Shown one piece after another: positions 40,301 to 48,283 of a DNA stretch of 64,000 bases. Below the pieces are notes generated by a model, which searched no databases, had not been told where the DNA came from, and saw nothing but the letters and a program-made list of their open reading frames with translations. Location: contig JAUHWG010000002.1 of the NCBI GenBank assembly GCA_030424595.1, positions 186,001-250,000 on the forward strand, in the 5' to 3' direction. The stretch is from Polyangia bacterium (lineage in GTDB: Bacteria; Myxococcota_A; Polyangia; Nannocystales; Nannocystaceae). Each line of letters begins with the position of its first letter. Position 1 is the stretch's first letter. A program made the translations under genes and the position numbers.

Positions 40301-41327
40301 CTGGGTGATGGAGAACGTCGAGGAGGCCGGCGATATCACGGTCACCGCGACCCAGACCCTCGCCGCCCGCAAGGGTAACCGGCTGATGCTCCTGCGCTCG
40401 CTGCTCCGCGAGCTGGGGATCCGCGCGGAGGTCTGGGTCGGCCGCGATCGCTTCGGCCCGAGCCTGGTCGAGGGCGGCCACCCGATGCCGGAGAGCTACG
40501 CTGCGCCGCTCCTGATGGTCTGGATCGACGGCGAGCCGACGCCCGTCCTGACCAACTCCAAGGTCGTCCCGCTGGGCTACCTGCCGGTCAACCTGGCCGA
40601 GAGCCCGGCGCTGCGGCTGCGGCTCGCCGACGACGAGCCGCCCTCCGGCCTGACGACCACCCCCGCGGTCGCGAAGTCCCTCCAGGATCTCCGACGCTAC
40701 GATCTCGAGCTCGAGCTCGACGCCGAGGGGGACGGCGTCATCCGCGGGACGATCACGCTGCGCGGGATGGAGGCGATCGCCTGGCGCGAGGGGCTGCGGG
40801 CGCTCGACCGGGATCGCCTCGAAGAGGCCTTTGAGCAGGCCGAGCTCGGGGTCCTCGCCCAGGGGGCGTCGCTCGATCTGCGGAGCCTCGAGATCGAGAA
40901 CGAGCGCGCCCTGAGCAAGCCGTTGGTGCTCCGCTTCGAGGCCGCGGCGCGCGGGCTCGGGGTCCGCCAGGGCGGCGACCTGCTCCTTCGAGCAGCCCTC
41001 GTGCCGATGAACCTCGGCCTCGGCTTCGCCGGCCTCCCCGAGCGGAAGACCGGCCTCGTCATCCCCTATGCGCCGATCCAAGAGGCCGTGGTCAAGCTGA
41101 AGCTCGACGGCGTCAGCCTCAAGGCGCTGCCCGAGGCCGCGTCGATCACCACGGACGCCGGCGGCTACACCCGAGCGATCGACGGCGGCCCCGGCGACAG
41201 CGTGGTCACGGTGCGGACTCGGTCACGCCTGAGGCCCGGGATCCTCGAGGTCGAGGACTACAGCGAGCTCGTCGAGCTCACGCGCTCGATCCGAGCCGCC
41301 GAGGATGAGCTCCTCCGCGCCCGCTAG
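37368..41327 (+). CDS. TPR / DUF3857-like lipoprotein with degenerate transglutaminase core
   Basis: 1319 residues, ATG 37368. Signal peptide with lipobox SLSAC (Cys36). Same layout as its upstream neighbour: TPR-like helices (about 430-690), a DUF3857-like section (ASEVLVLDRSAARIYSDGSA, VKPSGEIIEPESISG, GLEIGDFVEFELL) and a C-terminal core aligned to transglutaminase. The catalytic positions are lost: GDCKDK reads ARKGNR (Cys replaced by Lys1002), the His position is Leu and the Asp position Thr. It is therefore probably an inactive paralogue acting as partner, regulator or binding protein of the first. Confidence 0.8.
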   Translation: MSAAPIARFRRRLRQLSLGLALAAAPALAATSLSACKPAQPPRGPLDEDKVDAKIEALQAFLEKNPEDRVARRDLAHLYWLHRADASAAKPLLEPLAEDGDLIAQASLMLIAEARLDDKSARKWAQALILATAELNADGAGEDDPPSRAERKAARRRRRGGIHSADAIDPKVANGLAEVAARLLDEQHGALEDDDESFIAFFERVDRAHLPVEVTRPLLSQRASIARRAEDPKYRDYYDAEGCVRAWTVGAIEGTHGELELRETPTGALEVDPEAVLTELSCVVRIWNPRPHAGARRIATSLEVPSGDLRLELSAQQPFRAYLDGALIYRSDRNDRWPARRVLLDADVTPGSHRLELHVALPSNKAWVLTRATDGEGRPLKAKAAGPAPSKAPSKAKGEPRVRVSVAPFGDDVPNLDPQVYGPWSRLLAVADALADGDSDRAERWLRQLDRYGPRFAEAKVMSARFEGNDPTRDSTTSAARERQALEASLELDPSVEAARVRLLELGLNRGEITEVLNALQERPKGTLEHVPGDLLRFRAYLARSSESLAEAALDDAQRRNPRSCEMLKLRRQLAQGRGDVAQERELLAASDHCPGTLSVRAGLAERSGDHQEAIRILEIALARAPDDVDLLQGLAGVAIAAEDYARARSAYERLLKLNPFSAKARIGLADLSARADDPERARANLRASVEAYPSSSALHEIASHLGIADDIEELRIDGAPLITTYVAADLQSGDDDIYEGASEVLVLDRSAARIYSDGSARQLVHTIAEVRTKEAIDRYGEMQIPEGARLLTFHSVKPSGEIIEPESISGKAGLSLRGLEIGDFVEFELLIDEEPHGYLPGYVDLSVFRFQSYNIPFHRSELVVMHPAKMPIKIESRGGAPKATRDARGDRVIQTWRVDRSQRRGVEPGARDSLDELPSVRVYTELDLPAWLDALALRVVHGQRSNPELRRLAHAQTKKITTKGPKGEAAKLRRLWRWVMENVEEAGDITVTATQTLAARKGNRLMLLRSLLRELGIRAEVWVGRDRFGPSLVEGGHPMPESYAAPLLMVWIDGEPTPVLTNSKVVPLGYLPVNLAESPALRLRLADDEPPSGLTTTPAVAKSLQDLRRYDLELELDAEGDGVIRGTITLRGMEAIAWREGLRALDRDRLEEAFEQAELGVLAQGASLDLRSLEIENERALSKPLVLRFEAAARGLGVRQGGDLLLRAALVPMNLGLGFAGLPERKTGLVIPYAPIQEAVVKLKLDGVSLKALPEAASITTDAGGYTRAIDGGPGDSVVTVRTRSRLRPGILEVEDYSELVELTRSIRAAEDELLRAR

Positions 41328-41520
41328 CCGCCGGTCGCGAGGTTCGCTCGACCCTCACGACCAGGCTGGGTCCGTCTGCGCGTCTTCGCGCGCGCGAACG
41401 GAGCCCATCGATTATCAAGAAAGGACGAACAATCGACCTCATCAAAGACTGATTCTCTTTCCTCTGGACCTCTCCCATGCTTGACGAGCGGCCAGTCGTA
41501 TCGGTCGTAGGGAGAGCTTC
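41328..41520 (+). promoter_or_regulatory. relatively AT-rich promoter region
   Basis: The 193 bp before the Ser-rich lipoprotein contain an AT-rich part (41408-41460) and TTGACG at 41481, which could be a -35. No good -10 is at ideal spacing (TCGTAG at 41505 is the nearest). GGGAGAG lies just before ATG 41521. Confidence 0.4.
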
Positions 41521-42116
<596 letters not shown>

Positions 42117-42117
<1 letters not shown>

Positions 42118-42896
42118 TGCCCGTCCTCGACCTCCGCAAGCAAGCGGCCGCCGCCGGCTTTGAGCTCGGCGAAGCGGTCGATCTCAGCGACCTCGACCGC
42201 GCCTCGGCGATCGCCACATGGAAGGCGCGCATGGTCAACGAGCACATCTCCGCCCGCGTCTTCGCGGCCCTGATCCCGCAGATGATGCGGGCTGAGATCG
42301 ACGCTGATCACCAAGCGGCGGTCGCCGAGATGATCAGCGACGAGCTCCGCCACGCCCGCCTCTGCGCCGCCGCGGCGCTCTCCCTCGGCGGCGATCCGCA
42401 GGCCGAGCTGCCGCCGCTGCCCCCGGTCCCAGAGCACGAGGACGCGCCCCCCCTGGAGGCGGTCCTGCGCAACGTGATCAGCATCTCCTGCCTCAGCGAG
42501 ACCGTCGCGGTCGCGCTGATCGACGGCGAGCGCCTGCGGGCCGGACCGCCTGCGCTCGCGGATCTGCTGAAGAAGATCCTCGCCGATGAGGTCCAGCACG
42601 CGCGCTTCGGCTGGCGCCTCCTCGACGAGATCGAGCCGCGGATCGACGACGCGCTCCGGGCTCGGCTCGGCGAGTACCTCGTCGACGCCTTCGCCCACCT
42701 GCGGCAGCACGAGCTCGCCCACATCCCGCCCCGTCCAGCCCCTTCGGCGACGGCCGAGTCGGTCGGCGTCTGCGACGGCAACGACGCCCGCGCGTTGCTC
42801 TTTCAGACCATCGAGGAGGTCATCCTCCCGGGCCTGACCGCGCACGGTCTGCCGGCGAAGGCGGCCTGGGAGCGCAGCCTCGCGATCGCGGTCTAG
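42117..42896 (+). CDS. ferritin-like (four-helix diiron-type) protein
   Basis: 259 residues; ATG 42117 overlaps the preceding TAA by one base. Four long helices carry the carboxylate/histidine pattern of diiron proteins: Glu42 (NEHIS), Glu76-x-x-His79 (DELRH), Glu128 (SETV), Glu158-x-x-His161 (DEVQH). This fits the ferritin-like superfamily (rubrerythrin/oxygenase-type). Function is unknown; iron binding, peroxide removal or oxygenation are possible. It has no signal peptide although the gene before it encodes a lipoprotein. Confidence 0.82.
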
Positions 42897-43060
42897 GAGG
42901 CCGTTGCGGCAGGATCTTGCGACCTCTCGCGGCGCTCATCGGCGCCGAGCACGGGCCCGATTCGGACGAGAACGGCACTGCCGGTTCAGGCGACGGCTTG
43001 GCCGGGGCCAAGAGCAGACCAGCTGGCGATGACCGTGCTCGCGCTGCAGCCCGCCAAGGC

Positions 43061-43097
43061 CGGTCGGCCGCGGTCGGCCGCGGTCGGCCGCGGTCGA
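43061..43097. repeat. 10-bp tandem repeat, about 3.7 copies
   Basis: CGGTCGGCCG occurs three times in a row (43061, 43071, 43081) with a partial fourth. It lies in the 260-bp gap between the ferritin-like gene and the 3' end of the AraC gene; the rest of that gap shows no gene. Confidence 0.85.
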
Positions 43098-43155
43098 TCT
43101 TCTTCGCGAGCCCTGCGGCGGCCCCCCTGCGCGCTCGCTGAGCGCACCATCTCGG

Positions 43156-44025
43156 CTAGCGCTTGCGCTGCGGTGATCGGACGCCGTGATGTCGCGGCCC
43201 GCACATCCGCGCGTAGCGTCGCGGCGTGGTCCCGAGGATCCCGCGGAAGGCCCGGCGAAAGCTCCGCAGATCGCCAAACCCGGCGTTCTCGGCGGCGGCC
43301 TCGATCGTGCGACCGCGGCGCAGATCGGTCGCCGCCTCGCCGATCCGGAGGTTGCGGAGATAGGCCGCCGGGGTCATCCCAAGCTCGGCCGCGAAGGAGC
43401 GGATGAAGTGGTACTTCGAGAGTCCGGCGACCGCCGCGAGGCTGTCGAGATCGATCGGCCCCCGACGTGCGCGGGCGTAGTCGACGACCGCCCGCAGGCG
43501 CCGACGGGGTCGGGCCCGAGCGCGAACGTCTCGAAGGTCGGCGTAGGTCCCGAGGGCCCGGCAATACAGGCGGATCGCCGCCTCTTCGCGGGCGAGCTGC
43601 GCGGTCAGCTCGGGGGGGGCCTCGGGCCCCTGGCTGTAGCTGCTCCACAGGCGCTGGAGCCCGCCGATGAGCCCCGACGCCCGCTCCACCTGCACCCGGC
43701 GAAAGCACGGCGGACGACGACCGCCGAGCTCACGGGCCAGCCCCTCGACCCAGTCCCGCTCGCCGTAGAGGCTGAGGTACTCGATCGGCTCTTGGGCGTC
43801 GGCGTGACCGGTGTGGACCTGCTCGGGGTTGAGGAGCATGAGATCACCGGCCTGCAGGTGATGCGTGCGCCCGTCGATCGCGCAGGCCTCATGCCCGCGC
43901 AGCTGGGCGCAGAGCAGGTACTCGGCGTGAAAGTGGGGCGAGAGGGGAGACGCGGCCGGCGTCGCCCGAGCGCGCTGGAGAACGAAGCCCGGACCGGCGA
44001 CGAGTGCGAGCTGCGCGGCGGCCAT
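43156..44025 (-). CDS. AraC-family transcription regulator
   Basis: 289 residues from ATG 44025. The N-terminal cupin sensor domain (SPHFHAEYLLCAQLRGHEACAIDG, LQAGDLMLLNPEQVHTGHA) probably binds a small molecule. The C-terminal 100 residues have two helix-turn-helices (LDSLAAVAGLSKYHFIRSF and GFGDLRSFRRAFRGILGTTPRRYA), the AraC signature. It is divergent from the aminotransferase/GNAT fusion with only 77 bp between starts, so it very likely controls that operon. Its start is preceded by TACCCT plus six bases, as for a leaderless message. Confidence 0.93.
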   Translation of the reverse strand: MAAAQLALVAGPGFVLQRARATPAASPLSPHFHAEYLLCAQLRGHEACAIDGRTHHLQAGDLMLLNPEQVHTGHADAQEPIEYLSLYGERDWVEGLARELGGRRPPCFRRVQVERASGLIGGLQRLWSSYSQGPEAPPELTAQLAREEAAIRLYCRALGTYADLRDVRARARPRRRLRAVVDYARARRGPIDLDSLAAVAGLSKYHFIRSFAAELGMTPAAYLRNLRIGEAATDLRRGRTIEAAAENAGFGDLRSFRRAFRGILGTTPRRYARMCGPRHHGVRSPQRKR

Positions 44026-44031
44026 CGGCGG

Positions 44032-44102
44032 AGGGTAGCAGATCGTACCGAGCACCATCCTCTGGCGATGTCGGCCACCTAGGCCGCTGATAGAATGGCA
44101 CC
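44032..44102. promoter_or_regulatory. divergent promoter pair between the AraC gene and the aminotransferase operon
   Basis: On the plus strand TGATAGAAT (hexamer 44091-44096) ends six bases before GTG 44103. On the minus strand TGCTACCCT (hexamer 44037-44032) ends six bases before ATG 44025. The 53 bp between the hexamers must hold both upstream elements and any AraC-type binding site. No clear direct repeat was seen. Confidence 0.55.
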
Positions 44103-47100
44103 GTGAACGCCGACACCCCGAACCGCGATCTCGACGCCGTCCTCACCGAACTCGAGACCAAGCAGCGCGAAGAAGCGCCGCGCCCTGGCGCCGTCTTCGA
44201 GCGCGAGACCAGGCGCGTGCGGATCCCCGAAGGGGGCGCGCTGCCCCGCTCCGCAGAGCTCCTCGAGCGGATGTACGCCGGTGACTTCATCCCCCGCGAG
44301 AAGAAGCCCTTGGTGGTCGACACGCGGCGGAGCTGCGGGCCCTACATGGTCTCTGTCGATCCCGATCCGCTGGTCCTCCTCGACGCGTGCTCCCAGATAG
44401 CGACGCTGACCCACGGCTTCGCCCACCCCCAGATCCTCCGCGACCTCTATGACGGTCGCTTCGACGACTGCCTCTGGAGCAACCCCGACACGACGATCCA
44501 CCACACGCCTGAGCTCCAGGCCTACGCCGAGGCGCTGCGCCGGCTCGCCCCGCCGGCCCTCGACCACATCGCCTTCACCTGCGCCGGCGGGGCCGAGGCC
44601 AACGAGAAGGCCCTGCGGATCGCCCGTCTCCACGCCCCGCCGGCCGTCGAGGGGCGCCCGCGAAACCGCGTGCTCGCGTTCAAGCACGGCTTCCACGGCC
44701 GGACCTTCGCCTCCTTGATGGCGACCTGGAACCCGGCCAAGCGCGGCCCCTTCGAGCTCGCCGGCTTTGAGGCGGTCTTCGCCGAGACCACCCTGGAGTC
44801 GGTCGAGAAGGTCCTAGACGAGCATATCGCGGAGATCTACGCGATCATCATCGAGCCGATGATGGCGGAGGGCGGCGACGTCTACCTGAACCGCGAGTTC
44901 ATGCTCGGGCTGCTGAAGGCGGCGAGGGCCCGCAAGATCCCGCTGATCATCGACGAGGTCCAGACCGGCTTCGCCACCGGCGGCCCCTTCTTCTGGTGGC
45001 AGCGCCTCGGCCTCGGCGGCGATCGACAGACCAGCCCCGATCTGATCACCTTCGCCAAGAAGGCCAACCTCGGGGTCGTGCTCTCTCGCTGGGAGGATCC
45101 GGAGGCCAACCAGGTCGCCGTCTCGTCGGCGCTGCGCGGCCTCATCCAGGTCGAGTCCGCCTACGAGCAGGCGAGCGTCGAGCCTCTCCTCCGCAAGAAC
45201 CTCAAGAAGCTCGCCGCGGAGTTCCCCGAGCTCGGCTCGCCGCGGGTCGCCGGCACCACCTTCGCCTTTGATCTCGCGAGCCCTGACCAGCAGAAGGCCT
45301 TCATCGCCCAGCGCTTCCAGCGGGGCTTTATGACCTACGGGGCAGGCACGAGGACGGTCCGCTTCCGCCTCAGCGCGGGCTGGCATGCCAGCCATATCAA
45401 GGCGCTCTTCGGCCGGATCGCCGAGACCCTGCGCCGGCTCGACGATCCCGAGGCCCTGGAGTGGATCCCTGAGGGCGGGAAGAGGCAGCGCCAGGGCTTT
45501 GTCATCCGCGAGATCAAGGAGAACGACTGGCCGGCGATCCTGGCGATCGAGAACGCCAGCTACGAGGCCGCCCGCCGCGACTCGATCGATTATCTTCGCG
45601 GCGCTGCCGAGGCCGGCGTCGGCCTCTGCGCCGTCGACACCGCCAGCAAGGAGATCCTCGGTTTCTGCCTGGGAAGCTCTCTAGAGCACTTTAGCGGGGT
45701 CTCTGGCCCCGATCAGGATGACCGCTTCGGCTCTCGCGACACCTTCTACTCCGCCGACGTTACGGTGGGGCCCGAGGCGCGCAACCGCGGCACCGGACGC
45801 GCCCTCAAGCGGGCCCAGATCCGTTGGGCCCGCGAGCACGGCTACCGCTTCGTCACCGGTCGCAACCGCGTCGGCGCGACCCTGAGCATGGCCGCGCTCA
45901 ACCAGTCCTTCGGCGCGTACAAGGTCGTCCGCCTGAACCGTCAGTACGAGGGCAACGGCCAGGCGGACTACTACCGGATCCCGCTCGGGGCCCCCCAGGA
46001 TCCGCCGGCCCAGCCCCCCGCGACCGCGCAGCGGATCGACCTCGCGAGCGGCATCCAGCAGCCCTTCGGAGCGCGCCCCGAGTTTATGGCGACCCGCGAG
46101 CTCACAGGTCCGCTGAGCTCGCGGCTGAACCTGTCGAACTACGCGACTGTCGACACCGTCCACTACGTCGAGCACCTCCGCGCCATCGCCCCGCGCGGGA
46201 CCTCGCACATGTACTTCACCTCGTCGCGCGATGAGCTCGTCGACAAGTCCCTGCGCTGCCTCCGGCTCTCCAGGCCGCAGGCTCAGATCGCGGTCGGCTT
46301 CGACGGCGGCTACCTCGGCCATGTCACGGCCGCCGCCCGCTCTCTCTCCGATCCGACGGGCTTCGGCCCCGACCTCGGCCTCTTCGACTGGCCGCGGCTG
46401 CCCCATCCCGCAGATGTCGGCGCGGAGGCGACGATCGCCGCGCTCGACGCTCTCGTCGCCAAGGTCGGCGCAGAGGCCCTCTTCGGCGTCTACATCGAGC
46501 TCGTCGGCGAGCGCTCCGGCCTCGTCCTCGACGGCGCGAGCGCGGAGGCCTTGGCCGCCGCCTGTCGCCGCCACGATCTCCCGCTCGTCCTCGTCGAGAC
46601 CGCCAGCGGCGGCTATCGCTGCGCTGCGGGGGCTTGGGGCGTCGACGCTCTCCCCGCGAGCTGCGTCCCCGACATGGTGCTCTGGTATCCCGGCGGCCAG
46701 CTCGGGCACATCTTCGTCGGCGATCGCTACTACATCGACAAGCCGCTGACGCTGATCTCCACCTGGGACGGCGACGAGCTCTCTATCATCCGCACCCATG
46801 AGCACCTCCGGGCCGCGCACCGACTGGAGACCATGGAGCCCGCCGCCACCGCGCTCCGCGAGCTCCTCCAGCACCTCTTCGTCGATCGCTTCCCCGGGGC
46901 CTCCCTCGGCGGCGCAGGCCTCTATCAGACCGTCCGCTTCAGCGCCCCCGCGACCGCCGCGGCGATCGTCCAGGTCAGCAGCCACAAGGGGGTCTTCTTC
47001 GGCTCCGGCCGCCCCGGCACGATCATCGCCGCGCCGCCCCTCGACATCGAGGCGCACGTGATCGCGACGGTCCTGCGCCGGACGCTCGAGCCGCTGATCG

Positions 47101-47129
47101 ACAACCTCCTCGGCGGGGGGAGCCTATGA
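44103..47129 (+). CDS. class III aminotransferase - GNAT acetyltransferase - pseudo-aminotransferase fusion
   Basis: 1008 residues from GTG 44103. Residues about 50-455 are a PLP class III aminotransferase near the lysine-epsilon/omega type: FTCAGGAEANEKALRIAR, KHGFHGRTFASLMAT, LIIDEVQTGF (Asp284), and DLITFAKKANLG with the PLP lysine at 319/320. Residues about 465-628 are a GNAT domain with acetyl-CoA loop VGPEARNRGTGRAL (555-568). Residues about 665-1000 repeat the aminotransferase fold but are degenerate: FTSSRDELVDKSLRCLR, VETASGGY in place of IDEVQTG, and LWYPGGQLGHIF with no PLP lysine. One protein could thus transaminate and then acylate the new amine. The stop overlaps the next start (ATGA). 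Confidence 0.88.
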   Translation: MNADTPNRDLDAVLTELETKQREEAPRPGAVFERETRRVRIPEGGALPRSAELLERMYAGDFIPREKKPLVVDTRRSCGPYMVSVDPDPLVLLDACSQIATLTHGFAHPQILRDLYDGRFDDCLWSNPDTTIHHTPELQAYAEALRRLAPPALDHIAFTCAGGAEANEKALRIARLHAPPAVEGRPRNRVLAFKHGFHGRTFASLMATWNPAKRGPFELAGFEAVFAETTLESVEKVLDEHIAEIYAIIIEPMMAEGGDVYLNREFMLGLLKAARARKIPLIIDEVQTGFATGGPFFWWQRLGLGGDRQTSPDLITFAKKANLGVVLSRWEDPEANQVAVSSALRGLIQVESAYEQASVEPLLRKNLKKLAAEFPELGSPRVAGTTFAFDLASPDQQKAFIAQRFQRGFMTYGAGTRTVRFRLSAGWHASHIKALFGRIAETLRRLDDPEALEWIPEGGKRQRQGFVIREIKENDWPAILAIENASYEAARRDSIDYLRGAAEAGVGLCAVDTASKEILGFCLGSSLEHFSGVSGPDQDDRFGSRDTFYSADVTVGPEARNRGTGRALKRAQIRWAREHGYRFVTGRNRVGATLSMAALNQSFGAYKVVRLNRQYEGNGQADYYRIPLGAPQDPPAQPPATAQRIDLASGIQQPFGARPEFMATRELTGPLSSRLNLSNYATVDTVHYVEHLRAIAPRGTSHMYFTSSRDELVDKSLRCLRLSRPQAQIAVGFDGGYLGHVTAAARSLSDPTGFGPDLGLFDWPRLPHPADVGAEATIAALDALVAKVGAEALFGVYIELVGERSGLVLDGASAEALAAACRRHDLPLVLVETASGGYRCAAGAWGVDALPASCVPDMVLWYPGGQLGHIFVGDRYYIDKPLTLISTWDGDELSIIRTHEHLRAAHRLETMEPAATALRELLQHLFVDRFPGASLGGAGLYQTVRFSAPATAAAIVQVSSHKGVFFGSGRPGTIIAAPPLDIEAHVIATVLRRTLEPLIDNLLGGGSL

Positions 47130-48268
47130 TCGCGGTCGACGACACGGAGGCGGTCCTCCTCGATCAGGATGATCCCGGGGAGCGGGGCGAGGCCCAGGGG
47201 GAGATGTGGCGCGACGAGATCCGCGAGCTCGCCGCGATCCGCCTTGAGCTGACCCTGAGCAAGAGCGAGGTCAAGGACGAGGGCGAGCTCCTCGAGATCG
47301 CCCGGCGCCACATCCCCGTCTTGGACGCCTACCACCCCGAGCTCGCGGCCGAGTTCGCCGGGATCACCCGGGGAGCGGCGATCGATCCGGCGCTGCTGGT
47401 CGTGCTCAACCACTACACCGATCTGCGAGACATCCCGCGCCGCGCCCTCGGGCCGGGCTACGAGCGGGCAGGGGAGCCGGCCGAGCCCGACGACGGCGGC
47501 TGCACGGCGGTCTACATCCCCGGCCTCGCGACGCCCACCCTCGGCCAGACCTGGGACATGCACCGCACCGCCTCGCCCTTCGTCCGCCTCCTCCGGGTAA
47601 GGCCGAAGAGCGGCGACGGCGAGCTGCTCTTCTTTACCCTCGTCGGCTGCCTGGCGATGACCGGGATCAACGAGCACGGCGTCGCGGTGACGATCAACAA
47701 CCTGACCTCGACGGACGCTCAGATCGGCGTTCTCTGGCCCGCGCTGGTCCGGGCGATGCTCGCCGAGACGACCGCCACGGCCGCCTACGAGCGGCTGATG
47801 GCGGCGACCCTCTCCAGCGGTCATCACTACATGATCGCCGACGGCCGCGACTTCTACGGCGTTGAGAGCAGCGGTCAGCGCAAGGTCCTGACCCAGGTCG
47901 GCGCCCGGGCGGCGCACATCCACACCAACCACTGCTTTGATCCGGTCCTGCGCAAGGTCGAGCGGGTCTCGCCGGTGAGCACGACCTTCCGGCGGATGGA
48001 CCTCGCGACGACCCTCTACGTCCAGGCCCGGCCGCAGACGCCCGCCCAGCTCTGGGACTTCCTGTGCTCCCACGACGGCTACCCGAAGAGCATCTGCGCC
48101 CACGCCCCGCCGGACAACCCCGACCCCCACGCCTCGGAGACCTGCGGCCGCCTGGTCATGGACCTCAGCTCCGGCGACGTTCTCGCGAGCCGCGGCTGCG
48201 GCCAGGAGAACCCGCCCGTCGCCTACACCCTCGATCGATGGCGCCAGGGTGCGCCGCCAGCCTCCTGA
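47126..48268 (+). CDS. C45-type Ntn hydrolase (acyl-CoA:6-aminopenicillanate acyltransferase family)
   Basis: 380 residues; ATG 47126 overlaps the fusion-gene stop. DGGCTAVYI with Cys126 matches the self-cleavage site and N-terminal nucleophile of the penicillin acyltransferase family (Gly-Cys-Thr); GQTWDMHR, LVGCLAMTGINEHGVAVTINNL and HTNHCFDP further support it. Family members transfer or hydrolyse acyl groups on amines. After cleavage the chains would be about 125 and 255 residues. There is no signal peptide, so cytoplasmic. With the aminotransferase/GNAT partner it may form or remove an N-acyl group on the same amine (inference). Confidence 0.85.
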   Translation: MIAVDDTEAVLLDQDDPGERGEAQGEMWRDEIRELAAIRLELTLSKSEVKDEGELLEIARRHIPVLDAYHPELAAEFAGITRGAAIDPALLVVLNHYTDLRDIPRRALGPGYERAGEPAEPDDGGCTAVYIPGLATPTLGQTWDMHRTASPFVRLLRVRPKSGDGELLFFTLVGCLAMTGINEHGVAVTINNLTSTDAQIGVLWPALVRAMLAETTATAAYERLMAATLSSGHHYMIADGRDFYGVESSGQRKVLTQVGARAAHIHTNHCFDPVLRKVERVSPVSTTFRRMDLATTLYVQARPQTPAQLWDFLCSHDGYPKSICAHAPPDNPDPHASETCGRLVMDLSSGDVLASRGCGQENPPVAYTLDRWRQGAPPAS

Positions 48269-48283
48269 TCGGATCGTTTCCCG

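Noticed and set aside
45681..47057. Minus-strand frame opposite the GNAT and pseudo-aminotransferase part of the fusion
   Set aside because: I considered whether the degenerate domain was non-coding and the other strand real. The plus frame is continuous and keeps the aminotransferase motif order, so the minus frame is a shadow.
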